Under the pieces are notes generated by a model that worked only from the letters and a program-made list of their open reading frames with translations, was not told the DNA's origin and searched no databases. This document shows, piece by piece, positions 6,482 to 14,136 of a stretch of DNA of 17,199 nucleotides. The translations under genes and the position numbers were made by a program. Each line of letters starts with the position of its first letter. Positions within the stretch are counted from its first letter, which is position 1. The DNA comes from Candidatus Cloacimonadota bacterium (GTDB lineage: Bacteria > Cloacimonadota > Cloacimonadia > Cloacimonadales > Cloacimonadaceae): assembly GCA_023230025.1 (NCBI GenBank), contig JALNYD010000029.1, positions 1 to 17,199 of the forward strand, given 5' to 3'.

Positions 6482-9400
6482 ATGCAAGGTTACTACCGAA
6501 TGCCTACAGTCCATGACGGACAAGTCGTTTTTGTCTCCGAAGATGATCTTTGGAGCGTATCGCTAAAAGGTGGCAGGGCTCAACGGCTGACATCCAATCT
6601 GGGTTCAGTAAGTTACCCGCTGCTATCCCCGGACGGAAAATGGATCGCTTTTACCGGCAGGGAAGAGCGAGTATCCGAGATATACGTGATGCCCTCCGAG
6701 GGTGGAACCGCTACTCGCCTCACCTGGCATGGCGCAGCGTGTTGGCCAGTTTACTGGAAAGGGGAAAAGATAATCTTCGCCTCGATGTACGGTTCTTTCT
6801 CCACCCGTGAGTTTTTCTTGTGGGAAATCGGACTGGACGGTCAACCGCCGCTGAAGCTGAATTACGGCCCTGCCCGCAGCATAAGTTTTGGCAACAAGGG
6901 AACTGTACTGGGTAGAAACACCAGTGATCCTGCCCGCTGGAAACGCTATCGGGGAGGTACAGCCGGATACCTGCTGATTGATCGGGACGGCAAGGGAGAT
7001 TTCCAAAAGTATCTGGATCTGAAAGGTAATATCGCCTGTCCGATGTGGGTGGGAAAGCGGATATTCTTTATCTCTGACCACGAAGGCATCGGGAACATCT
7101 ATTCTGCGGATCTGAAAGGGAAAGACATCCAAAGGCATTCCCAACATAAGGACTACTATGCTCGCTATGCTGAGACCGACGGCAAGACTATTGTGTGGCA
7201 GGCTGGTGCGGAGCTTTGGAGTTTGGATATTACTTCCAACATAGCAACCCGGATCAAGATCGACTATCGTAGCCCACGCATCCATCTGAGCCGCAAGTTC
7301 GTGGAGACTGGGAAATACTTGAATGATTATGCCCTTAGCCCGGATGCGGGATCTGTGTGCCTGAATATCAGAGGTAAAGTTATGGCAGGTGGAGCATGGG
7401 AAGGAAGCATACAGCAATATGGCCTTAAACAGGGTGTCCGCTATAGCCTTCCCTGCTTTCTACCAAACGATAAAGGACTGCTGCTGGTATCAGATGAAGG
7501 TGACTGCGAGCACTTTGAACTGCATCCATTGCTGAAAGATTACCACATGGACAAATCCCCTGCAAAGCCAAGAATATATGACAAAGATGATTATGGACGG
7601 CCCAGATATCTCTATCCATCTCCCTGTGGAAAATGGGTAGCATATGCGAACCACCGTTGTGAGTTAATGCTTCTCAATCTGGAGAAAAATGAACTGATCA
7701 AGATTGATAGGAACCAGTATGGTCTGATGTGTTCTGCAAGCTGGTCTGCAGATAGCCGTTGGATTGCTTATTCCATCGATGATACTCGTCTGACCAGCCG
7801 GATTATGATCTACGATGTGGAGAATGCAACAAGCCACGCCGTAACAGTTCCCGTGAAGTGGGATAGCGAACCGAGTTTCGATCCCGAGGGAAAATACCTG
7901 TTTTTCCTATCCAGCCGAACCTTCACCCCGATGGGTGATAGTATCCAGTACAACATCACATTCCAGAAGAGTTGGAAGCCCTATCTGATCACTCTGCAAA
8001 AGGACACCAGGTCACCCTTCCTGCCGGAGGCAAAAGCTCTGGAAACAAAACCTGCTGAACCGTCAAAGGATGACAAAACTGGCAAGAAAAAGGATGCCAA
8101 ACCAGTGATTAAACCGGTTGAGATCGATTTTGAAGGTATTAGCGATCGAATCGTGGAAATCCCCCTGGAAGGCGAAAATATGGGTGGACTGCAAGCGGTG
8201 AAAGGCAAGCTGTTTTATTATAAATACGACCCCTCTCAGGGCTGGGTCAGGAATGCAGAACCCACTGTGGATATCTACTGCTATGACATGGAGAAGATGG
8301 AAGAGCAGATGTTTGTGGCAAAAGTGAGCGGCTATGGATTCAATTCAGATGCCAGCGCCATGATGATACAATCGAACAAACAACTACGCATAATTTCCAC
8401 CAAACGCGATCCCAAGACGGAATTGCCCAAGGAAAGCACACCCGGAAGATCCTCCGGATGGATTGATCTGACGAAATTCAGGGTGGAAGTGGATCCGCAG
8501 AGTGAATGGAAACAGATGTTTAGGGAAGCATGGCGCTTGCAGAAGTATCACTTCTGGACAGAAAACATGTCCAATATAGATTGGGATAAAGTGTTCAAGC
8601 GCTATTATCCCCTGGTGGACAGGGTTGGCAGCAGAGGCGAGTTTTCCGATCTAATCTGGGAAATGCAAGGTGAATTGGGCACTTCCCACTGCTATGAGTT
8701 CGGAGGAGATTATCGCCTGGCGCCGATGTATCTGGTTGGCAATCTGGGAGTAGATTGGAGTTTTGACTCCAAGAGACAGGAATGGAAGATCACCCGAATC
8801 CTGAAGGGTGACCATTGGGAAAGCAAGAACCGTTCTCCCTTCATGAATCCCGGTTTGAATGTCAAGATAGGAACCATAGTCAAGGAGATCAATGGCATCC
8901 CGCTTTCGGCCACTCAAACTCCGGAACGCTGCCTGGTAAACCTTGCCGGTCAGCCTGTGCAACTCACAATTTGTGATGCCCGTGGGAGAAACAAACGGGT
9001 GATCACCGTTTCTCCCATGGACAATGAGTTCCCTGCCCGATACCGCGACTGGGTGGAAGCCAACCGTAGCTACGTGCATACCAAAACCAAAGGTAGAGTT
9101 GGCTATATCCACATTCCGGATATGGGACCGGATGGACTGAAGGAGTTTCATCGCTATTTCCTGACCGAACTAGATTATGAAGGGCTGGTGGTGGACGTAC
9201 GCTACAACGGTGGAGGTTCAGTGTCTCAGTTGCTACTGGAGAAACTGGCTCGGAAACGCATCGGCTATGACCTCACGCGCTGGTTTGGCTATGATCCTTA
9301 CCCCATGGAATCACCCGCGGGAGCTTTGGTGTGCCTGACTAATGAGGCGGCTGGCTCTGATGGTGATATTTTCTCCCATGCCTTCAAGCTGATGAAGCTT

Positions 9401-9697
9401 GGCAAGCTGGTAGGAAAACGCACCTGGGGTGGAGTGATTGGCATCTGGCCTCGCAATTCGTTGGTGGATGGAACCCTTACCACTCAGCCGGAGATGTCAT
9501 TCTGGTTCAAGGATGTGGGTTGGGGGATAGAAAACTATGGTACTGATCCAGATATTGAGGTGGATATCATGCCTCAGGATTATGCCAACCAAAAGGATCC
9601 CCAGTTGGATACAGCGATCAAAGTAGTACTGGATGACCTCAAAGCCAATCCTCCTTTGAAACCGGATTTTTCCGGAAAGCCCGATCTGCGAAGCTGA
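6482..9697 (+). CDS. tri: Tricorn protease homologue (S41 family)
   Basis: Cytoplasmic serine protease that shortens oligopeptides released by upstream proteases; in archaea it forms a toroidal hexamer. At 1071 residues it matches the Thermoplasma enzyme in length. The N-terminal half is two beta-propellers (about 1-640), with repeats such as YPLLSPDGKWIAFTG and SASWSADSRWIAYS. A Lys/Pro/Glu-rich linker lies at about 518-548. A helical C1 domain follows, then a PDZ domain (about 750-847) and the S41 core (about 850-1071). Aligned by motif with the archaeal catalytic set, Ser735-His736 are in LGTSHCYEFGG, the nucleophile Ser959 is in EAAGSDGD, and Glu1017 is in GIENYG. The Ser-to-Glu spacing of 58 equals that of the Thermoplasma enzyme (965 to 1023). 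No signal peptide is visible. Start: ATG 6482, five bases after AAGGAG. A terminator follows directly, so it is probably a one-gene unit. Known tricorn partner peptidases (F1-F3) are not in the window. Confidence 0.93.
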   Translation: MQGYYRMPTVHDGQVVFVSEDDLWSVSLKGGRAQRLTSNLGSVSYPLLSPDGKWIAFTGREERVSEIYVMPSEGGTATRLTWHGAACWPVYWKGEKIIFASMYGSFSTREFFLWEIGLDGQPPLKLNYGPARSISFGNKGTVLGRNTSDPARWKRYRGGTAGYLLIDRDGKGDFQKYLDLKGNIACPMWVGKRIFFISDHEGIGNIYSADLKGKDIQRHSQHKDYYARYAETDGKTIVWQAGAELWSLDITSNIATRIKIDYRSPRIHLSRKFVETGKYLNDYALSPDAGSVCLNIRGKVMAGGAWEGSIQQYGLKQGVRYSLPCFLPNDKGLLLVSDEGDCEHFELHPLLKDYHMDKSPAKPRIYDKDDYGRPRYLYPSPCGKWVAYANHRCELMLLNLEKNELIKIDRNQYGLMCSASWSADSRWIAYSIDDTRLTSRIMIYDVENATSHAVTVPVKWDSEPSFDPEGKYLFFLSSRTFTPMGDSIQYNITFQKSWKPYLITLQKDTRSPFLPEAKALETKPAEPSKDDKTGKKKDAKPVIKPVEIDFEGISDRIVEIPLEGENMGGLQAVKGKLFYYKYDPSQGWVRNAEPTVDIYCYDMEKMEEQMFVAKVSGYGFNSDASAMMIQSNKQLRIISTKRDPKTELPKESTPGRSSGWIDLTKFRVEVDPQSEWKQMFREAWRLQKYHFWTENMSNIDWDKVFKRYYPLVDRVGSRGEFSDLIWEMQGELGTSHCYEFGGDYRLAPMYLVGNLGVDWSFDSKRQEWKITRILKGDHWESKNRSPFMNPGLNVKIGTIVKEINGIPLSATQTPERCLVNLAGQPVQLTICDARGRNKRVITVSPMDNEFPARYRDWVEANRSYVHTKTKGRVGYIHIPDMGPDGLKEFHRYFLTELDYEGLVVDVRYNGGGSVSQLLLEKLARKRIGYDLTRWFGYDPYPMESPAGALVCLTNEAAGSDGDIFSHAFKLMKLGKLVGKRTWGGVIGIWPRNSLVDGTLTTQPEMSFWFKDVGWGIENYGTDPDIEVDIMPQDYANQKDPQLDTAIKVVLDDLKANPPLKPDFSGKPDLRS

Positions 9698-9719
9698 TCA
9701 AATACTTAGTATATGGATC

Positions 9720-9749
9720 AACAGCGGGAGTTTACGGATTCCCGCTGTT
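9720..9749 (+). terminator. Intrinsic terminator of the tricorn gene
   Basis: AACAGCGGGA (9720-9729) pairs perfectly over ten bases with TCCCGCTGTT (9740-9749), closing a ten-base loop. The stem is followed by TACTTATTG, a moderately T-rich tail. It starts 22 bases after the stop codon. Confidence 0.75.
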
Positions 9750-9849
9750 TACTTATTGACCCGAAGTTCAAGCTCTAGAACTGGGCAGTACGTTGATTAG
9801 TATTGATACCTGCGTTGGAGATAGCTATCACGCACCAGGATGGCTTGTC

Positions 9850-9872
9850 CACAATCATTTACACAATCATTT
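9850..9872. repeat. Tandem 11-bp direct repeat
   Basis: CACAATCATTT occurs at 9850-9860 and again at 9862-9872, one base apart. It precedes the large dyad at 9900. Function unknown. Confidence 0.6.
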
Positions 9873-9899
9873 CCACCTGTCCATCCCCCTTGATTGTCA

Positions 9900-9955
9900 T
9901 CACGATGCGGTTACCTTGTGGTCACAAAAGTAAGCACAAGGTAACCGCATCGTGA
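9900..9955. repeat. 21-bp perfect inverted repeat (long hairpin)
   Basis: The 21 bases at 9900-9920 are inverted without a mismatch at 9935-9955, separated by 14 bases. The arms contain ATGCGGTTACC and GGTAACCGCAT. No T run follows on either strand, and a good terminator for the preceding gene already lies at 9720-9749. It is thus more likely a dispersed palindrome, a small mobile-element relic or a structured RNA than a terminator. The remainder of the 460-base gap between the tricorn and foldase genes has no gene I can support. Confidence 0.85.
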
Positions 9956-9960
9956 CGGTA

Positions 9961-10010
9961 ACTAATGGGCAAGGCAGGCCTCTCACAAGCGCTTCAGCCC
10001 CCTCATTAGT
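9961..10010. repeat. Second imperfect dyad next to the 21-bp repeat
   Basis: ACTAATG (9961-9967) pairs with CATTAGT (10004-10010). GGC against GCC extends the stem after a short C-rich bulge. The dyad begins five bases past the 21-bp hairpin, so the two may belong to one folded element. Confidence 0.45.
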
Positions 10011-10157
10011 CAGAATCAACCATCAACATATTTAACTGTGAATCATAGAGTTTCGTGATCTTCAGCACTTCGAACGAAAAAAAACCTTGTATAAAAACGC
10101 AAGGATAGAAAAGTGGCTCTCTATGCATAAAAATATTGATCCGAAGTGGAGGATATA

Positions 10158-11942
10158 ATGCTCGAAGACCTGAGAAAGAGACAAAAGATCATCATTTATT
10201 TCGTGGCCATAATCTTCATCCTGGGGATGGGAGCCATTGGTATTGTGGAGATATTCACACCTAAGCCATACTTGGGCAAAGTGGAAGGCACCAAGATCAC
10301 CCTGGAAATGTATCAGGCCAAGATTCAGGATATGTATGCCCGTTATAATGAAAGCAATCCCAATCAACCTCTGGATGAAAACACCCGTAAATCTCTTGAG
10401 GGACAGGCCTGGCAGGAACTGGTGGATGAAATCCTCTGGAACAAGAACATCAAGAAGTACAGAATCAAGGTCAAGGAAAGCGATATCCTTACAGAGATGC
10501 AAAACAACCCTCCGCAGGAGTTGATGCAAAATGAATCTCTACAGACCAATGGTATATTTGACAAGAGCAAGTATCTATCAGCCCTGAAAAACAACCCCGA
10601 GTTCTTCGTAATGATGGAAGACTATGTGCGTAGCTATCTGCCTCGCAAACGTTTGCAAGATCGAATCAAAGCAGATTCAGGGATCACAATGGATAGCCTG
10701 AAGGCTGATTATGTCAAAGATAATGACGTTGTTAGTGGTAAGATCCTGTTCTTTGATTTCAATACCATTACTGAGGTTGAAGTCAGCGATGACGAGATCA
10801 AAGCTCAATATGATAAAGATCGTGAAGAGAAATACAAGAAGGGACCAGCTTCCAGGGCCAAGTTCATTGCCTTTGAAGAAAAACCTTCGGATAAAGATTT
10901 TGAAGATGTGAAAAAGGCAGCCATCGAAATCCGCAACCGTGCAATAAATGGCGAAAGCTTCAAAGAACTTGCTATGGAATATTCAGAAGATCCCGGTTCA
11001 GGACAGAACGGCGGATCACTGGGAGTATTTGGAAAAGGCCAGATGGTTCCGGAGTTTGAAGCTGTAGCATTTGCTCTCAAAGAAGGGGAGATTTCTCAGC
11101 CTGTGAAGACAAGTTTTGGCTGGCATGTGATTCTTTGCGATAAAATCGTAAGCATGGATCCAGAAAAACCTGAAATTGAGGCCAGTCATATTCTGTTCCG
11201 GGTGGAAGCTAGTGATGCCACCAAAGCTCAAATCGAAGAAAAAGTGAATGAAGCAGAAAAAATCGTACGCAAAAAAGGCATTGATGAAGCTGCAAAAGCC
11301 TATGAACTGGAAGCTCAGGATACTGATTGGGTAGCCCATGACGCTCAATACATCCCCGGCATCGGCCAGAATCGCCAGATGCTAAGCTGGATGGTTAGCT
11401 CAAAAGCCAAAGCAGTCTCCGATCTAATGCGCGATCAACAAAACCGCTATATCATTGCCCAGTTAACCGACAATCAGAAAACCTATTATGAGGATTTCGA
11501 GAAAGTTAAGCTGCGCATCAAGTATGAGCTGGAAAAGGTGAAAAAGATCGCCATGGTCAAGCCTAAGGCCGAAGAATTCGCTGCCAAATACAGCAAGGAT
11601 CAATACTTTGCCAAAGCCGAAGCTGAAGGCTGGAAAGTGAATGACGTAAACAACTTCAAAAAGGGTAACAGCGTACCTGGCATGGGGATTTCCGAAACCT
11701 TTGCTACTGAAGCTTTGAAGCTTGAAGCCGACGGGATGACCGATCTGATCCACACGGAACAGGGTAGCTTCATCTTTATGGCAACCGAGCGTAGAAAACC
11801 TGATATGGCTGGATTTGAGAAGGACGAAGCCAAGCAGCAGGAGATTCGGGACAAGATGGAAAATTCCGCCTGGAATCGCTGGTTCACTCAGATGCGTAAG
11901 GATGCCAAGATCATTGATAATCGTGCCAAATTTGGCATGTAA
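10158..11942 (+). CDS. PpiD/SurA-like membrane-anchored peptidyl-prolyl isomerase
   Basis: Envelope foldase/chaperone of the parvulin family, 594 residues. A short basic cytoplasmic tail (MLEDLRKRQK) leads into one membrane span (about 11-30), placing the rest in the periplasm. A SurA_N-type chaperone region follows (about 35-200). A good parvulin domain (about 233-330) has YSEDPGSGQNGGSLG, FGKGQMVPEFEAVAF and SFGWHVI. A second, divergent parvulin-like segment begins with EASHILFRVE (about 341-430), and the C-terminus is helical and charged. The layout resembles PpiD more than soluble SurA. Start: ATG 10158, with GGAGG five bases before; a GTG at 10146 in frame lies on the ribosome site itself and is rejected. 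GlmM follows after 89 bases and a hairpin. Its likely clients are exported proteins such as those passing SecDF, whose gene end lies in this window. Which PPIase subclass it is remains uncertain. Confidence 0.88.
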   Translation: MLEDLRKRQKIIIYFVAIIFILGMGAIGIVEIFTPKPYLGKVEGTKITLEMYQAKIQDMYARYNESNPNQPLDENTRKSLEGQAWQELVDEILWNKNIKKYRIKVKESDILTEMQNNPPQELMQNESLQTNGIFDKSKYLSALKNNPEFFVMMEDYVRSYLPRKRLQDRIKADSGITMDSLKADYVKDNDVVSGKILFFDFNTITEVEVSDDEIKAQYDKDREEKYKKGPASRAKFIAFEEKPSDKDFEDVKKAAIEIRNRAINGESFKELAMEYSEDPGSGQNGGSLGVFGKGQMVPEFEAVAFALKEGEISQPVKTSFGWHVILCDKIVSMDPEKPEIEASHILFRVEASDATKAQIEEKVNEAEKIVRKKGIDEAAKAYELEAQDTDWVAHDAQYIPGIGQNRQMLSWMVSSKAKAVSDLMRDQQNRYIIAQLTDNQKTYYEDFEKVKLRIKYELEKVKKIAMVKPKAEEFAAKYSKDQYFAKAEAEGWKVNDVNNFKKGNSVPGMGISETFATEALKLEADGMTDLIHTEQGSFIFMATERRKPDMAGFEKDEAKQQEIRDKMENSAWNRWFTQMRKDAKIIDNRAKFGM

Positions 11943-11982
11943 AGCATAAACGGCAGCATTTGGCGGCCACCATTTTGATTGC

Positions 11983-12019
11983 GGGATGCGGAGTGTAATG
12001 CTTTGCATCCCTTCTCTTT
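11983..12019 (+). terminator. Hairpin between the foldase gene and glmM
   Basis: GGGATGC (11983-11989) pairs with GCATCCC (12005-12011). Five more pairs, three of them G-U wobbles, extend the stem around the loop GTAAT (11995-11999). TTCTCTTTG follows. This could end the foldase transcript or only weaken read-through into glmM, whose ribosome site begins just past it at 12021. Confidence 0.5.
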
Positions 12020-12031
12020 GAAGGAGATATT

Positions 12032-13387
12032 ATGAGTAAACTAATGGCAAGTGTCAGTGGAGTAAGAGGCATCTTTGGTGATACTCTCAATCCAGCAGTT
12101 GTTATGAAATACAGCGCCAGCTTTGGTCTGTATCAGAAGAAAAACCACGGCAAGGGCAAGATAATCGTTGGTAGGGATAGCAGAACCACTGGAATCGCGA
12201 TGTTGAATGCCATCGTATCATCCTTACTGAGTGTGGGGCTGGACGTGGTTGATTTGGGGATTGTGGCAACTCCCACAGTGCTTTTGGCGGTTGAGGAAAG
12301 CGATGCCATTGGAGGTATTGCCATCACTGCCTCGCACAATCCTCCCCAGTGGAATGCCATGAAGTTCGTGGATGCCGATGGAATGTTTCTCGCTCCTCCA
12401 AAAGCGGCAGAATTTTTGCAGCAGGTGGATCAGGATATTGCCTGGGTTGATTGGCAGGAGATCGGTAGTCTGTATCAGGATCAAGATGCCATTCAAAGGC
12501 ACATTGATAAGATTCTGGCCATTCCCTATCTTAACCTGGAGTTGATCCGGGCACGCAAGTTTCGGATTGTTCTGGATTCCGTCAACGGAGCTGGAGGCTT
12601 GATTTCACCCAAGCTACTGGAAGCACTTGGTTGTGAGGTGATCAATATCAATGATGCTCCCACCGGGATCTTTGCGCATCCTGCAGAACCCTTGAATCAC
12701 AATCTGCTGCAGTTGGAGGAAGCGGTGCAAAGGCATCAGGCCGATCTTGGCTTTGCTACTGATCCCGATGTTGATCGCCTCTCCATTGTATCAGATCGCG
12801 GGCAATGCATTGGCGAAGAGCTTAGCATCGTGCTCTCTCAGCTTTTTGTATTACCAAAGAGCAAGGGTGATATCGTGGTTAATCTCTCTACCTCTATGCT
12901 TAGTGATGACATTGCCGCCCAATTTGGTGTCAAGGTTCACCGTACCAAGGTTGGAGAGATAAACGTGGGCAAGAAGATGCAGGAATTGCACTCCCCCATC
13001 GGCGGCGAAGGAAATGGCGGGATTATCTGTCCAGAAGTTCACTACACTCGTGATGCTCCGGTTGGGATGGCTCTGGTATTGGGACTCCTGGCAGAGACAG
13101 GAAAAGCCCTTAGTGATATCGTGGACGAATTACCCAAATACTACTTCGCCAAGGATAAGGTGGATCTTGATTCGGCAAAGATGGAAAGCGCTATGGCAAG
13201 AGTGCCGGAAATCCTGAAAGGTTATCAAATCGACGATCAGGATGGCATCAAAGGCGTAGGCGATAAACACTGGATCCATATCAGAAAATCCGGCACGGAG
13301 CCCATTATCAGGGTATATGTGGAAAGCGATTCGCCAGAGCGAAGTAATGAGATTTGTAAGAATACTATCGCGAAGCTGATGGCTTAA
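12032..13387 (+). CDS. glmM: Phosphoglucosamine mutase (GEGNGG type)
   Basis: Alpha-D-phosphohexomutase of 451 residues, most likely converting glucosamine 6-phosphate to glucosamine 1-phosphate on the way to UDP-GlcNAc, for peptidoglycan and lipopolysaccharide. All four domain signatures are visible: the phosphoserine loop ITASHNP with Ser101, the metal loop DPDVDR with Asp244, Asp246 and Asp248, the sugar-binding loop GGEGNGG (324-330), and the phosphate-binding loop IRKSGTEP (417-424). The sugar loop and the following VHYTRDAPVGMALVL match the archaeal/Bacteroidota form of GlmM rather than the proteobacterial one. Phosphomannomutase or phosphoglucomutase activity cannot be ruled out from motifs alone. 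Start: ATG 12032, five bases after AAGGAG. It follows the foldase gene on the same strand, possibly by read-through, and is itself followed by the hairpin array seven bases after its stop. Confidence 0.88.
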   Translation: MSKLMASVSGVRGIFGDTLNPAVVMKYSASFGLYQKKNHGKGKIIVGRDSRTTGIAMLNAIVSSLLSVGLDVVDLGIVATPTVLLAVEESDAIGGIAITASHNPPQWNAMKFVDADGMFLAPPKAAEFLQQVDQDIAWVDWQEIGSLYQDQDAIQRHIDKILAIPYLNLELIRARKFRIVLDSVNGAGGLISPKLLEALGCEVININDAPTGIFAHPAEPLNHNLLQLEEAVQRHQADLGFATDPDVDRLSIVSDRGQCIGEELSIVLSQLFVLPKSKGDIVVNLSTSMLSDDIAAQFGVKVHRTKVGEINVGKKMQELHSPIGGEGNGGIICPEVHYTRDAPVGMALVLGLLAETGKALSDIVDELPKYYFAKDKVDLDSAKMESAMARVPEILKGYQIDDQDGIKGVGDKHWIHIRKSGTEPIIRVYVESDSPERSNEICKNTIAKLMA

Positions 13388-13394
13388 CGGGAGG

Positions 13395-13563
13395 GCTCCT
13401 GCGGAGCGAGATGGGCACTGCGTGCGATATAGGTTGCTGCGCAACGAAATGGGTGCCTGCGGCACGATATAGGTTGCTGCGCAACGAAATGGGTGCCTGC
13501 GGCACGAGAAGGGCTCCTGCGGAGCGATATGGGCACTGCGTGCGATATAGGTGCCTGCGGCAC
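13395..13563. repeat. Array of nine covarying CTGCG-core hairpins
   Basis: Nine self-complementary units occur at a spacing of 18-20 bases: 13395-13407, 13415-13425, 13433-13445, 13453-13465, 13473-13485, 13493-13505, 13513-13525, 13533-13543 and 13551-13563. Each has a TGC loop closed by C-G. Four stem types are used, in the order A B C D C D A B D: A is GCTCC/GGAGC, B is GCAC/GTGC, C is GTTGC/GCAAC and D is GTGCC/GGCAC. Linkers are near-constant (GATATAG, GAAATGG, GAGATG, GAGAAGG, GATATGG). Frames are open across the array on both strands but lack ribosome sites and look like by-products of the repeat. The array starts eight bases after the glmM stop. Confidence 0.9.
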
Positions 13564-13587
13564 GGCAATTTACGGGAAAGCCATAGG

Positions 13588-13650
13588 GTTCGACACGTCT
13601 GAGCCTCCCCAAGACTTCGCTTCGCCTAGGGTACCCCGGTCGTGTCGAAC
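13588..13650. repeat. 63-base element bounded by 10-bp inverted repeats
   Basis: GTTCGACACG (13588-13597) is perfectly inverted as CGTGTCGAAC (13641-13650). Between the arms lie CTTCGCTTCGCC and the palindromic cores CCTAGG and GGTACC. The element starts 24 bases after the last array hairpin. It has the look of an intergenic dispersed repeat, but whether other copies exist cannot be told from this window. Confidence 0.7.
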
Positions 13651-13690
13651 GAGGCTGAAGGCTGAGAAATTAAGCAACTTCGCTGCTTTC

Positions 13691-13707
13691 GCAGACGAGA
13701 GGTCTGC
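13691..13707. repeat. Short perfect hairpin
   Basis: GCAGAC (13691-13696) and GTCTGC (13702-13707) enclose GAGAG. It lies in the same repeat-rich gap, 40 bases after the 63-base element. A 91-codon minus-strand frame (13845-13570) runs across both, has no convincing ribosome site, and is not called as a gene. Confidence 0.55.
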
Positions 13708-14136
13708 AATCCTATCCCCCCGCTTGTCATTAACTAAGGCTGTTTCATTGGGGTTCAGATAGCCCAGTGGCAGAAAATCCACATCCTCGCCAAAATGAGC
13801 AGGTGATGCATTATTTCGGCTTGACAGCAGATTTTGGTCTCTCAAAATTACATTTGTATGAAATGGACATGGGATGAGAGTATGTTGATTACTCAGGATT
13901 CTGTTTAGTTAAAGCGGTACATGCCAGGATGCCTTCGGCCACAGACAGGTTACCCTATCTCATTTCCCGAAGTGAAATTCTTCAAAATGAATTGCCGTGC
14001 GCAAGGCATGGCTATGGCTGCATTGCAATTGAGCAGCTACAACGCTGATTGCGGCATGATGCTGTATGCTTCCGCTCATTGAGAGCACCCAAGGCATAGG
14101 AGTATCAGCGCAAAAGCACCAAAAAAGGAGAATCTT
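13708..14136. other. Leader region of the M16 protease gene
   Basis: No gene or clear promoter can be supported. A C6 run occurs at about 13715-13720. A 31-codon plus-strand frame (13987-14082, MNCRAQGMAMAALQL...) lacks a ribosome site. The last bases carry AAGGAG (14125-14130), six bases before the M16 start. Confidence 0.4.

Noticed and set aside
6623..7417. 264-codon minus-strand frame inside the tricorn gene
   Set aside because: Antisense shadow; the plus-strand frame has clear propeller repeats, a ribosome site and intact catalytic motifs.
9900..9955. Intrinsic terminator
   Set aside because: No T run follows on either strand, and a standard terminator for the tricorn gene lies at 9720-9749.
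10146..10157. GTG start for the foldase gene
   Set aside because: The GTG overlaps the GGAGG ribosome site that serves ATG 10158.
13395..13563. CRISPR array
   Set aside because: Units are 18-20 bases with almost no unique spacer; the variable part is the hairpin stem and the constant part is the linker plus core. No cas gene is present.
13130..13612. 160-codon minus-strand reading frame across the hairpin array
   Set aside because: It overlaps the end of glmM out of frame, and its peptide is just the translated repeat (PQAPISLRSNLY and the like). No ribosome site.
13570..13845. 91-codon minus-strand frame
   Set aside because: Lies across the palindromic block; no ribosome binding site and no recognisable domain. 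It more likely reflects repeat sequence than a gene, though this is not fully excluded.
13987..14082. 31-codon plus-strand frame beginning MNCRAQGMAMAAL
   Set aside because: No ribosome site before the ATG and no family resemblance; could be chance in a 400-base leader.
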